Source: Spodoptera frugiperda (taxonomy: Eukaryota; Arthropoda; Insecta; Lepidoptera; Noctuidae). Taken from it: a DNA stretch of 64,000 nt. Shown one piece after another: positions 12,571 to 23,690 of this stretch. The position numbers and the translations under genes were made by a program. The stretch covers positions 13,250,199 through 13,314,198 of the forward strand of contig NC_064237.1 in NCBI RefSeq assembly GCF_023101765.2, written 5' to 3'. Each line of letters begins with the position of its first letter. Position 1 is the stretch's first letter. The notes under the pieces are model-generated. The model saw only the letters and a list, made by a program, of their open reading frames with translations, had not been told where the DNA came from and did not search any database.

Positions 12571-12770
12571 GTCATGGTCACACTTTTTATCCCCAAAGGG
12601 GTATGCAGAACTGCACATTATTGCAAGTCATGCCGCTATACAATGTACACCCAATATTCATCATTATTTTGTCCCATGTAATAGGAAGTCAGCCTAATGC
12701 CATATACAGTTTTTTTTAAAATCCGAAAAAAAAACCCTGCATTTCTTTGCCCAGCCGGGCAGACCACCGA
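12571..12770 (-). repeat. R4 SINE, head truncated
   Basis: Minus-strand R4 with CCCAAAGGGGTATGCAGAACTG, given here only as CCCAAAGGGGTATGC, then GCCGCTATACAATGTACACC. The tRNA head breaks off after GCCCGGC. Confidence 0.65.
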
Positions 12771-13168
12771 GGTATTAATTATCTCTATATTTATATTTAT
12801 TTAAAATTCTCTACATTTACATTTTTAAATACTATACTAAAAAATAAAATAATTATCTCTATATTATTTATTATCTACCTGTATATCAGTGTATGTTTTG
12901 TTACAAGGAGTGTTCCACCTTGGGCCAGCGCCCGGTTACCCGCGGCTCTCATAAAATATTTACACGTCTTAAGCTTTGTTAAGTGACTCCACAACTTTTG
13001 GCATCTCCTCAGACGCCCCCCACTTCTTTCGAACAGAATATAATGTTTGATAAATTATATATAACCCGGAAACATTTTGAAATAAGCTAAGGAATTGATT
13101 CTTCCTTGTTTTCTAAAATAAGATGAAACTCGTGTAAGCCTGTGATTGAAAATTTTAATTAAACGTAA

Positions 13169-13265
13169 TTAGACTGCACGGTTGTTGCGTGGGTTCGATT
13201 CCCGCACGGCAATACTGTGTCACCTACTTTTCACTATTATGTTATGAGTCCCATATAATCGGGGA
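13169..13265. repeat. R1 head scrap joined to R4 scrap
   Basis: GACTGCACGGTTGTTGCG and GGGTTCGATTCCCGCACGG (13169-13215) are R1 head pieces. TTTTCACTATTATGTTATGA and GTCCCATATAATCGGGG (13227-13260) are R4 body. Confidence 0.5.
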
Positions 13266-13445
13266 CACATTGAATAAGTCGGTCAGTCCTCTAGTGAAGC
13301 TATTTGCTCGTTCCAAAGTGTAGATTCCTATGGAGAAGAACGAGCAAGAAACTCCATAGGTTACTCTTTTTCAATCAGATTTACAATACAATTCTTGGTT
13401 ACATTGTTTCGATTACTTCAACTATGTGAGAACAATGTAAAACTA
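13262..13445 (-). mobile_element. LINE 3'UTR fragment
   Basis: Matches the 3'UTR of the 54.7-kb LINE, including the GCTCGTTCCAAAGTGT block and the GAACGAGCAAGAAACTCCAT block, down to the GAACAATGTAA region. Confidence 0.7.
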
Positions 13446-13664
13446 ATATATAGTCCAAGCGACAGAAAAAGAAAATAACCTAGAGGACAATAAAAAATAA
13501 TGCAGTCCGGAGCTGACCAGTCCCAGTTGACAGCGCCCGTTCACGAACATGACACGTACACCAGCACCGCCCAACTCAACCATGTTGCAGGGAATCGAGC
13601 GATCCAATGCCCGTGCCACCGCCAATGAGACATTTGAGTGAGCATGACAACTCCAAGCTGACAT
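13443..13664 (-). other. GC-rich stretch with 73-codon open frame, function unknown
   Basis: The minus-strand frame from an ATG at 13664 runs 73 codons across sequence clearly richer in GC than its surroundings, with VELGGAGVRVMFVNGRCQLG in the middle. I do not recognise the protein and see no flanking splice sites that build a gene. It could be an isolated exon, a decayed retrocopy or an unrecognised repeat. Confidence 0.25.
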
Positions 13665-13861
13665 AAATGCATTCTACTAGTCTAATTTGATTTCAGTTAA
13701 TTACAGGGCTCTCACATTTACAATAATTGTATAACGTACAGAACACATCGAAATAACATGGTTATATTATTACATTTTTTTCGTTATCCTGTGGAGCCGG
13801 ACCACTTACTTTCTATTTTATTAACCGCCCGTATAGTTTGCCAGTTACATAATTATTATGT

Positions 13862-13901
13862 TAGCTCGCCACACCCAAGGCGGGAGAAGTCATTGGATGA
13901 T
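13862..13901 (+). repeat. R2 scrap
   Basis: CAAGGCGGGAGAAGTCATTG is the 3' part of R2. Confidence 0.5.
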
Positions 13902-14991
13902 ATTTGCAAACAAATGTAGGTTTTTCCTAACATACATAATATTTTCATAAAAAAAAAACTCTTGATCTCCTTAAACCCTAAGAGATTCCCACACAGTCAA
14001 TACCCCAACGCACACCACTAAGCCCATGGCTGGCTACGCTCGTGCTTACTACTTAATAATATTCTTAGAAAATATTAATTTGTTGAAGAAGTTCGGAGTC
14101 ATAATTAATTCCCAGTGTTTTAGTTTTAGTGCTCATTATTCGTCCACAGTGACCTAGATCTTAGGAACGAAGTAGTTAAAAAGTTCTCATTCGTATTGAC
14201 AAGTTCCTCCGTCCAGACTCTAAGATTTAATATTGAAGAAGAAAATATTTTAATTAAATACGTCTTTTATTGCTAAACGGAGAAATAGTGGAGAAATTTG
14301 CAGTAATTTTGTTTTTAGTCTATTTATGAATGCTGTGCACGAAATTCCGTGAAATCAGAAAAAAGATCCGAAACACACAAGGGTTTCCTGGTACAGATAC
14401 TAGTCTCCCACAAAGATTAAACAATAAACTAATACCTAGTATTAAATGTTTGTAATAGGACACCTTTGTGTAAGAGAAATAAATTACATTACATAAAAAA
14501 AACACACTAAATAGTTATCTCAAAAACAAACACTTCAACTTTAATTGCGATCACCAATTCTGCGATATAGTTAATAAAAATTTGCGTTATTTTCACGGGC
14601 GGATACGAGTAACACACTTCATTCTAAATGTTCTTTTTAGTTTTAAGAAGGGCTTTCTTTAGTTTTCTAAGAACCAAAAAAGTATTTAAAATTCAAACTA
14701 CTAAATTCAAAATACTTTATGTACGTAGTAGTAGTGTAGTATGTAGTACCTAAATAGAAAAATAGTAGCAAAAAGGCCACAAAGGCAGTTATTTCTATAT
14801 CCTTAACGTGGAAGGTGCTTACCTTGTAGTGCACTTTCGACGAATGAAAAGGAGCCGAGCAGAGATGTTGTAGAGCTCTCCACTTACATAGTACTTGCCA
14901 CGAGCACAACCTGCCTTTGATGAATTATACATTCCAAGGAAAATTGCTTTTCTTGCAGATTTTTTTAAACTCTTTTGTTCTAAGAGGTTAA
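13902..14991. other. Intergenic DNA
   Basis: AT-rich; short frames on both strands have no recognisable domain. I see no repeat with a second copy in this window. Confidence 0.35.
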
Positions 14992-15341
14992 GGGTGCTTT
15001 TTCGCCAGATATGTGCCATGCTACGTTGCTGTGGTGGCTTTCACCAATCATATTCATTGGTTAGCGCTGGTGGAAACGGACTCAGCTAAGCTATGTTTTT
15101 TATATGAAAAGATGCGTGCAATGGATGTGTGCAATGAATGGCTTCCCTGCTATTGATACATCGCATATTCTAGCTGCGCATCTTCCTCGGTCAGCTACTT
15201 ACTTTGTGGCGGCGCATCTTCATAGCACATCTTACTCGCACAGCTACATAGCTTAGTATCTGTGGAACGATCAAATAGTATCACAGCTTAGTATTTATAT
15301 TCGTAGTGCTATTACATCTTCGGAGTATAGCTACATGGCAT
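14992..15341 (+). mobile_element. R6 inverted-repeat element, right end lost
   Basis: Left end GGGTGCTTTTTCGCC and body ACCAATCATATTCATTGGTT, CGGACTCAGCTAAGCTATG and GATACATCGCATATTC match the other R6 copies. The right terminus (TCTCTGGTGGAAAAGCACCC in the intact copy) is missing. Confidence 0.65.
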
Positions 15342-15423
15342 ATAAATTATAATTAAAACACAAATAACAATAACAGTAAAGACCAAAGTCCCTCCCCAAT
15401 ATACAAAGCACACATTGGCAGCC

Positions 15424-15642
15424 AAACCCGGTTAAAATGGCCGCGCATCGCATAACAATGAACCAGCGAGAACCGGTTAATATGATCCTCGTTACCCGGG
15501 AGTACTTATCAAGCTAATTCAAACATTGCGTGTACAGTTCAATAGGTAATGATGTTTACCGGCATTATGTAGATACCTCTACCCGGATTATCCGGCCGTG
15601 GTGATGCCGGTAACCGGGAAAATTGCTCACGGTTTAACCGGG
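15424..15642. promoter_or_regulatory. Cluster of CCGG-cored motifs resembling Grainyhead/CP2 sites
   Basis: Within about 220 bases there are AACCCGGTTA, GAACCGGTTAA, TTACCCGGG, TTTACCGGC, TACCCGGATTATCCGGCC, GCCGGTAACCGGG and GGTTTAACCGGGT. The palindromic AACCGGTT core is the known binding preference of the Grainyhead/CP2 family. No repeat family in the window contains this. An enhancer is inferred, not shown. Confidence 0.4.
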
Positions 15643-15831
15643 TGCGAGAAATGGATTTTGTTGCGAATTAAGATTGAGGAGCTATTATGATGATGTGTTG
15701 GCTTTTTAGGGTTAATTGATTTGTGTTTTGTTAGCTAAATTGGTTTTCGTGTGTGTGATTATGAATTTTGATGGGTTTGGTATTAAAATGTTTTATACAC
15801 GGTTTTTACAAGTGAGTCGTCGTCGTGTCGT

Positions 15832-16045
15832 CATGCCTTTAATCCGCGAAGAAGTAGGCGCAGGTGCACATTATGGCATGTAATGCCGCTATACAATGTA
15901 TATCCACTTTTCACCATTTGAGTTATAAGTCCCATGTAATAGGGGGTGAATCTATTGCCATATACTGGGCACAATTCCAGACTCCGTGCTACAAATGAGA
16001 ACCGAAAAATGTCCAGAAATACATTGCCCAGCAGGCGTCTTAAAC
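15832..16045 (-). repeat. R4 SINE, head truncated
   Basis: Minus-strand R4 from the CTTTAATCCGCGAAG end to AATACATTGCCCAGCAGG. It includes GGCACAATTCCAGACTCCGT. Confidence 0.7.
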
Positions 16046-16559
16046 TAGCGGGTCACCACTACATATACATTTTTATCATATTACTTGTTATGTATAAAGA
16101 TCTAATAACTCATTACCTATACTTATTTTCTCTCCATCCGACGACTGGCACATAATCTGTTATCATTACCACGCTATCAGTAATCAATAACCGATAGATA
16201 AGTTCACTATATATATGTACATACATATAGTATGTAGTAAAGTATGTTCCCAACAACTTTTAATGAGAAACTATACACGAACGTCTGCCTACATGCCACA
16301 TAATATCCTATCTACGAATCTAAGCGAAATTCTTACTATCTAATGTTACAAATGTGAATAAATTCGTTTGTTTGTATTTATTTTGATTTGAAACTTTTTT
16401 CGGTATAGTTTTAGACTCGGAACAACAATTAGTGGGTGACGCAAAGAGATTTTCGTGTGGAAATCTAATACAGCAACACGAACATTAGTTCATGTGCTGC
16501 AACTACATTACCTAACTAACCCAAATTTACATTGAGACTCAAGACTCAAACAGTAATTG
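16046..16559. other. Intergenic DNA
   Basis: Around 16320-16375 the phrase ATGTTACAAATGTGAATAAA resembles the start of an R8-type element. Otherwise nothing is seen. Confidence 0.3.
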
Positions 16560-16790
16560 TGTGACCGGTTGATACGCAACGCGGCGCAGGTTCGATTTCT
16601 ATTAGAAGTGATTTGTATTTTCTGTCAGGAAGTTACGCCTAAGTTACACCCCCGTGGCTCGGAAAACACGTGAAGCCGTTTGGTCCTGCGCCTAACCTCT
16701 CTCCGGTCTTGTCGGTCTGCCGTCCCATCGGGTTCAGAGAGTGAGAGAACAGAGAATATTTGCTGTGTAGTGGGGTAGTCTAGTTAGATA
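16560..16790. repeat. Dispersed repeat with CCTAACCTCTCTCCGGTC
   Basis: CTAACCTCTCTCCGGTCTTG, GTCGGTCTGC and the GAGAGTGAG block recur at 31538-31607. A B-box-like GGTTCGATTTC at 16590 suggests a tRNA-headed SINE. Confidence 0.5.
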
Positions 16791-17446
16791 GACTGAACAT
16801 CATGATCAAATTCATTAGGCGATACCAATAACAGAGGAACAGAATATGCTTTGCAGGTAAAGCCGTAGAAAAGTGCTAGTATTAATAAAAATATAATACG
16901 GTGTAATATAATTGACCAATTCCGAGCGCACCCAGAAGATCAGGGTGACGTTGATTGAAGACATAATTAGGCTAAAGTCCCGTTGCCACGCGGCCGCAAC
17001 TTTCATCCGACGAGCTGAATAGGGATGGGGGACTTCCATATCGATAATTGAAACGAAAAGTTTCTTAAAATTTTCCATCTTGTTATTTTAGTTAATGTCC
17101 ATAAACTAGATCACGTCTAAGGAAAATTTCAGAAATTCATTACTAACTTTAATTAAAGAAAACATTGAATAAAGTGAGAAACTTCATAGTTATTATTCCA
17201 CTTACATTTTTACACAAAAACATTTTAGTAATTATTAAAGTGTTTCTAATTATGTAAAGTACTTACAAAGTAACATTTGAACACATCAATTAGATCACAC
17301 AAACTATTGTTGCTAAACCTGTAACTGGACTTACAACACGCTGAGTAACAGCCAGGAATCAAATCCTAGCAAACTCAATCAACTTTAGATTTCGTTAAAG
17401 CAAGCAACGTTTCTAAGAACCATCCAATTTAACTTACAAAGATAGT

Positions 17447-17625
17447 TCCTGTAACACATGTTTGGCATTCAGTGCAAGTGTATAATCAGGTGGCAGAAAC
17501 AGCTTGGCTTGCCAGTCCTGCCATTCGCCTGGCAATCTGCCCGAGAACCAACTTCCCACTTTACTTGCACGGCTAAAGTTTTCGATGCACTTTTTGAACT
17601 GCACTCTGCATGTGAATATGTGCAT
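17447..17625 (-). other. Possible isolated exon on minus strand, unrecognised
   Basis: The minus-strand frame contains GSWFSGRLPGEWQDWQAKLF and continues with LPPDYTLALNAKHVLQELS up to a good splice donor (TTT|GTAAGT, donor at 17446). Tryptophan content and the donor make it look more coding than other frames here, but I cannot name the family and found no partner exon. Possible acceptors lie near 17580 and 17605. Confidence 0.25.
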
Positions 17626-17754
17626 ACGTGCTTAGCATTGATCCTGATTAGCGTTGACTGCGGGAGACAGGGAGACAGGGTTGTTAGTTCACCTAGGTCA
17701 CGTAGGCGAGTTACGTATAAATTGGTTACAGCCGCGTCGCTCGTTTTTGTTTAA

Positions 17755-18164
17755 AGTTTAACTTTGCCGTTGTGTTTGGGATGTCATTGGAGCTGTATTT
17801 AATAGACGCTGATTATAAAGATGTATTCTTTATTATAATTAATTTAGGGTTTATTCTATGAAGTGGTAAGTAGATAAACATAAGAAGAATGAGTCTTATA
17901 ACATCACTGGTGGTTTATTAGAAGGCTTGGACAATCGAACTTGCGGCCAACTGAAACATTTTGCAGACAAATTAAAGTATCGATATTCAGCATCACATCA
18001 CTAGTACAGTAACTTTTGACTGACGTGCGGGTTATAACAAAATGGCTTTTTAAATCGACCCTCGAATGTGCTCGCGGCTCCTCCATGAATTTAACGCAGC
18101 AGTTCCGTAATTCGATGCTGCAATTTATTTACGGAGGATTTATACCTACCGTACTTATTTTTAC
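17755..18164. other. Intergenic DNA
   Basis: No gene or repeat recognised. Confidence 0.35.
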
Positions 18165-18490
18165 ACTGTCATACCTTTTATTCGTGAAGGAGTAGACAGA
18201 GGTAAGGAGGAGACATGACGTATACAATGTTCATCCACTTTTCACCTAGGTAGTTATCTATGTTATGAGTTTCTTCAGTTTTATGTTATAGAGCGTATCA
18301 CTGGGTTTTTTTCAGGTTATCGAAAATTTCTCAGTGTTATAGGTTCACCCCCTATTACGTGGGACTATTAACACAAATTGCGAAAAGTGAGTGTACATTG
18401 TACAATAGTACAGTGGCATTACGTGCCGTAATGTGCACCTCTGCCTACCCCGTCGGGGATGAAAGGACGAGTGACGTGCAAAATATATAG
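18165..18490. repeat. Two R4 SINE pieces in opposite orientation
   Basis: 18165-18290 is minus-strand R4 (TTTATTCGTGAAGGAGTAGA through ATCCACTTTTCACC). 18285-18490 is plus-strand R4 (CACTGGGTTTTTTTC through CTACCCCGTCGGGGATGAAA). The pair forms a large imperfect inverted repeat. Confidence 0.65.
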
Positions 18491-19334
18491 TTCAATATCT
18501 GAAGAAGAATATAGGCTACCCTTTACGTCAGCAAAGATGCGGATAAAACCTACGTAATTATATTTCTTGACACATACAACATGGCTTACTAAGCCAGGAA
18601 AGGTTCGTGATTAAGTCCAACCAATTACGAGTAATAAATAATATTTAGCGCGTCATCTGTCGCTGATTGCCTTCTGTTTAAATATGGACGGCTCAAGGCA
18701 GGAGATAATGGCGGAAAACCACAAATCTTGGGATGAGGGATCGATGGTTATGAAATGTTTAACAGGCACAGGGGAATTATAAAGGTAAAAATATTACTTT
18801 AATTATGCAATAAGTTAATTTACGAATTTTGGTTGTATTGTTTATGGAATTGAAAACCAAAACACAGATGCTTTCGTACAAACGAATACAATGATATGAA
18901 TTCATTAATTTGAAATTGAATTCAATATTAGTTTACGCGAATAGAAGTTATTGATAACTATGAACTGTAAACACAGATATTTTCTCCAATAAGACAGACA
19001 AAAAAGAAAACACAAATCCTCATAAAAAAAAGTAACAACAAATCCAAAAAATAACCAATTCAGTGACAAAATCAGCGATAGTATTCCCATGTATGGTGCG
19101 TGATCTTACAAATTGCGGTGTCCGCACTATTTGCTCCGTTCAGTCACGTATTGTGCCGAAATGGCTGCGACCACGTGAGCTATCAAGATCCTGACCGACT
19201 GCCCAGTTCACAACTTATCGTACTTCCAAGATAGAAATTGTTCGGATATTGTCACGATTTCCACAACTATTGTAAGATGGTGTAAGCTGTTGTTGTTTTG
19301 TCATTGTTTTCAATTATTTCAAGATTATTATCTA
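18491..19334. other. Intergenic DNA
   Basis: AT-rich with chance frames only. Confidence 0.35.
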
Positions 19335-19527
19335 TTATATAAAAATAAGTCAGGTTTTCCTTCCTGACGCTATAACTCCAGAACGCACGAACCGATTTCC
19401 ACGGTTTTGCATTCATTGGAAAGGTCTCGGGCTCCGTGAGGTTTATAGCAAAGAAAATTCAGAAAAAAAAAATCAGGAAAACAGAAAAAATCATTGGTGG
19501 CGAAACGGAGTTCGCCGGGTTTGCTAG
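19335..19527 (+). mobile_element. Helitron-like element 3' end (CTAG|T)
   Basis: Body with AACTCCAGAACGCACGAACC and AAAGGTCTCGGGCTCCGTGA, then TTCGCCGGGTTTGCTAG|T at the end. Termination in CTAG before T, just after a GC-rich hairpin-like stretch, is the Helitron 3' style. The body differs from R8. Confidence 0.5.
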
Positions 19528-19601
19528 TTTGTTATAAATAGACATTATGATGCATTGAGTAAGAAAGTATTTACGAATTTTGTTATTAGTCTCATTTATA
19601 G

Positions 19602-19834
19602 TAACGTCACGCCTTTTATCGTCGAGATAAAAGGCGGAGATAGAAGACATTATGGCATGTAATACCACTGTATAATGTACACCCAATTTTCACCATTTGT
19701 TTTATAGGTAAGTCCCATGTAATAGGGGGTGAGCCTGTTGCCATATACTGGCATCGTGCTCAGTATTCAGCCTAGACTCCATGCTACTACTGAGAAAGTT
19801 TTGAAAAACCAAAAAAGTCCAGTATTACTTTTCT
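19602..19834 (-). repeat. R4 SINE, head truncated
   Basis: Minus-strand R4. It includes GGCATGTAATACCACTGTAT and GTCCCATGTAATAGGGGGTG, and breaks off at AGTCCAGTATTAC before the tRNA head. Confidence 0.7.
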
Positions 19835-20434
19835 AATTAGTCTCATCTATAAGAGGGGTAAATGGATATCCAAGAAGTAGGCGCCATTGCAAGCTCCCAA
19901 GTAATATTCTTTCAGAAATAGATTTCTGATCTGAGAGTTTGTACTCGACAATATATCAACACTTAAATCTAAATGTCTAATGAAGAGGAAGGTCACGGTA
20001 GCGGTGAGGTTCCTCATTCGATTTTTGACACACGAAACTACACCGCTAATTTTACTAATAGAGAAATTGTATTATGTTCTTTCACCCTTATAATAAGGAT
20101 TGATTGAAATAAAATGCTTTGCTGTTATATAGGCACATCAAACTTTCTCTTATATAACACCAATAGTTTATATATAAACATAGACAATGTAAATAGGTCA
20201 GAATGGGTATATAACACCATTTATTTCTTTGACGTCTTTCCACTGACCGGTCCTATAAAGATGTCAATTTGTTAAGATAAGGGTAAGGTCCGTTATCTCG
20301 GATGCTCGCGATATCTTCAATTACTTGCTTCACGGAATACGTTGCTAAATCTGATAAGTTGATTGATTTTTTTTTCTGGAGTTAATTGTAGTGTTGACTT
20401 GGCAGGGACGTTTGGTTCAGTTATTTACTAACAT
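19835..20434. other. Intergenic DNA
   Basis: Nothing recognised. Confidence 0.35.
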
Positions 20435-20490
20435 TTTTTAAAACTTAAGACTTTCTTCTGTATCGTAGGTGCGTTTACTAACACACATTT
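20435..20490 (-). repeat. R1 tail scrap
   Basis: GACTTTCTTCTGTATCGTAG then GTGCGTTTACTAACA matches the R1 3' tail in reverse. Confidence 0.45.
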
Positions 20491-20554
20491 TCTTGTCTAC
20501 TGACAAGAAAATCCAAAACGTTTTAAAGTGTGGGAGAGTTTTGTTTCGACACGA

Positions 20555-20860
20555 ATAGGCCGCCTCGACTAGAGTGATACCACGGCCTCACAGAAAACCA
20601 ACGTGAGACAACGCTTGCGTTGTGTTTCATCGTGTGAGTGAGCTTACCTGAGGCCCACCCACTCCCCTTCCCAATATCCTCATCCCCGAATACCCAACCA
20701 TCTTCATTTATTCCTAATCCAAACGCCGGCAATGCTCTTTTAACGCCTCTGGTGTATCGGGTCCCAATGGGCGGCGGCGATTGTTTACCAGCAGACGATC
20801 CGGCAGCACCTGAATATCTCATAAGAAACACCTTTAACCCAGGCACTAAGGCAACTATGT
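20555..20860 (+). repeat. R3 copy, nearly full length
   Basis: Runs from CTCGACTAGAGTGATACCAC through CAACGCTTGCGTTGTGTTTC and the CCCCTTCCCAATATC tract to GGCGGCGGCGATTGTTTACC. The inner GC-rich frames on both strands are by-products of this repeat. Confidence 0.75.
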
Positions 20861-21185
20861 AGTCAAGAGCAGCGTGAATGCTGAGACAGAGTCAGGTGTT
20901 ACAATATTTTCAAGTTATCAATAAAAGTAGAGCGTTGGGTGTCGTAACCACGATTCGATTTATCGACTCACCAGCTGAGTGTTATGAAAAATTCACCTCT
21001 ACCGACTCCTGAGGGAAATACAAAGACTATTTGTACGTAGTCAAGATTATAAGGTCGTCTTGGTCGTCTTGGCGTATGATCGAGACTACCAAACATGAGT
21101 TCTCAACCATCCGAAAACTCTTTTGCAAAAGTAATATTAATCTCCTTGATACAAGATAATGAATATTAAAGTGTTTGTTTTTTTA

Positions 21186-21347
21186 AAACGTTGCTCCACA
21201 CTTGATTTATCTGCTGTGTCGTGAGTGTGTTTATAAACATACAAGTTCACATACACATGACACCCAGACCAGAACAATAATTTGTGGATCACATGGAATT
21301 GCTTCGCGTGGGAATCGTACCCGCTACACGTACACCAGCTGTGCAAT
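21186..21347 (-). repeat. R1 tRNA-derived SINE, head shortened
   Basis: Minus-strand R1 with the CACGACACAGCAGATAAATC tail. The head is shortened around GTGTAGCGGGTACGATTCCC. Confidence 0.7.
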
Positions 21348-22435
21348 TAAAATTAAACACTTTAACTGTAACAGACTTATAAAAAGTAATTTCAATAAAT
21401 TCGATTGAAGTAGTTTCTACGGTTCCTGGAATAGAAACTATTTGAAACATTAAACTTAGGATCACGCCTGTCATCTAGGTATTCAGAATCGGTTTGAGTT
21501 CACAAACTATTCTAGAAGTTTCATTATTAGGCCGGCCCTGTTACTTGTGATGTAGTTTAAATATCTCTGTAGTTGCCCGCAAAATACCATTTAAGGGTTG
21601 GTTCTGAATGACGGGTTGAAGTATTAAGGTACTTACGAAGTTGCTAGCAAGAGTTACCGAAACGTACATATACCAAGTCTTTTCACCATTAACCTATAAT
21701 ACAGCACTTCCATCCCCATCATATAGATGGTTGGCAGGCCACAACTGTGCGCTTCTCACGAAACTTTCTGCCTCGCACAGCAAAACTGTGGAATGAGCTG
21801 TCGTCGGCGGTATTTCCGAACCGATACGAACAAACCGATTCAAACTTTCAAGAAAAGGGCGTATTTAAAAAGGAATACATACATACATACATCCATGGAC
21901 GGCGCTGATCGCTTACCATTAGGTATTTTCAGCGATTTACGCCAAAAAACTGTTGCACAGTTTTGTGAGGTTCAGTAATAAGATAAATGTATGTATTTTC
22001 TATGAATAAACGTTATAAAAAAAGGTGACCCGTCTGTTCATTTGCCCCATATTCCATAAAAAAATACATACACATAATGGAAACAAAGGTGTCAAAGCAA
22101 TATAATTTATTGCCGTGGCATGTTTTGTTTGCTATAACAGAATAATATCACCGCTATCCGTGCCTGTGTTAACGAATTTAGCAAATAAACAATACATTTA
22201 TTAACCACAAATTAAATTAGGCCAATTGGCGTACCAATATAGCAGTAGCTAGATACTGGCAAACAATTTCAAATTGAATACGATCAATACAATATTGTAT
22301 CATTTGGTGATGTGCTGCGGTTGGTATTTACACTCATTTGTTAAAATATGTAATTTACTAATCCTGATATGTGGTTTGATTATTATACCATGATCATTAT
22401 ACTAAAGTATTTTAGTTTCATAGGTACTATGTTTT
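21348..22435. other. Intergenic DNA
   Basis: A short ACAT/CATA microsatellite lies at 21878-21895. The frame at 21727-21978 has no recognisable domain. Confidence 0.35.
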
Positions 22436-22690
22436 TTTTGTTGGGATAAGCCGGTAAACCAGCAGATGTTTCATCTGATGGCAAGCAATTGGACACGCGA
22501 AACACTAGAGGCGTGACAAGTGCGTTGCCGGCCTTTTAAGGGTTAGACATTTGAGGATTATTGGAGAATTCGGGATTGGGAAGTGGAAAGGGGTAATAGG
22601 GCCCCCATCTATACGGTTTTTTGTGAGGCCATAGTATCACTCCGGCTGAGCCGGCCCATTCATGTCGAAGCATAGTTCTCTCACAGTTAT
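22436..22690 (-). repeat. R3 copy
   Basis: Minus-strand R3: GATAAGCCGGTAAACCAGCA, GGCGTGACAAGTGCGTTGCC, GAATTCGGGATTGGGAAG and GAGGCCATAGTATCACTCCG, in family order. Confidence 0.75.
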
Positions 22691-23155
22691 GATGACGGTT
22701 TTTTGAAAATTTTCTCATACCTATACAGAATAATTAATTAAAAATAAAGAATTTACTTACGCAGATGATTGAGAAAACCTCTACTAGTTCCAAAAAGTAT
22801 ATTTTTACATTATACAAACCAAAAATAGTTCAAAATATATGTCTGACGTTTATAAGATTGCTTTATTCATGTGTCTTCATACAATACACCTTTCCTTCGT
22901 TACTCTTAATCACACACATAACACTCATTATAATAACTCAAGATAACATGGTTACTGCTACTTCATTAAACATAAAAGACCATACAACACGGGATTTATC
23001 GCCGCCCATTCACACGGCGACACAGTTGACTGCGCACAAATAGTCGCGGACTAAATGTCAACCTTTATTACGAAGTATGTCCATAACGAATCGTAGTGCG
23101 TGTGACCAGAATATTTGGTTTCAATTTGATATTTCAGGTGTTTTTGTTATGCCCA
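22691..23155. other. Intergenic DNA
   Basis: A 92-codon frame at 22765-23043 has no recognisable domain and low-complexity composition. Confidence 0.3.
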
Positions 23156-23329
23156 GTAGGGCTGATGCCTGATCCAGAGCTGCGGACTACCTAGCGGGTT
23201 TACCGGAGCTCTGGTTCGAAAAGCAGGAGTAGGAACGGGGTGGTTTTTAGTCAGTAAGAGTCTGACACTCCCTCTCGCCTCGCCCAAGACGAGAGAAGTC
23301 ATTGGATGATTTTCCCCTCAAAAAAAAGG
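23156..23329 (+). repeat. R2 copy with flanking duplication
   Basis: Full R2 from GGGCTGATGCCTGATCC to CCCCTCAAAAAAAA. GGTGTTTTTGTTAT occurs just before (about 23139) and just after (about 23329), a likely 14-bp target-site duplication. Confidence 0.8.
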
Positions 23330-23394
23330 TGTTTTTGTTATATACTCGGCTATTTTATGATCTGAAATTGTAGGCCGAAATGCTTAAATGTATA

Positions 23395-23465
23395 ATCCAG
23401 TGGGTACCAGTTTTGTTATGAGTCCCATGTAATAGAGGTCAGGCTTTTTGCTATTCATTATCATG
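23395..23465 (-). repeat. R4 scrap
   Basis: GTTATGAGTCCCATGTAATA is R4 body. Confidence 0.45.
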
Positions 23466-23554
23466 TTATTAAGTATCATCACATACCACTAGGCGAGATA
23501 GCGGCCAACCGTCGACCAATCAAATAAAATAAAAAAACCTTCAATGCATAAACG

Positions 23555-23690
23555 TGAAAGTTTATAAATAAGCCACGTCAAAACGGCTAAACGGATCGGG
23601 ATGAAATTTGGAACAGAGGTAGATTATGATTTAGAATACATAGGCTACATTTTGTCCCACGGGAACTCAAAAACCGCTGACAGAAGCTAG
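23555..23690 (+). mobile_element. R8 Helitron-like element 3' end
   Basis: CACGTCAAAACGGCTAAACG, GGGATGAAATTTGGAACAGA and ACATAGGCTACATTTTGTCC lead to GACAGAAGCTAG|T. Confidence 0.6.

Noticed and set aside
20523..20862. Overlapping GC-rich frames of 74 and 107 codons on both strands
   Set aside because: They lie entirely in an R3 repeat copy, and the same words recur at six other places in the window.
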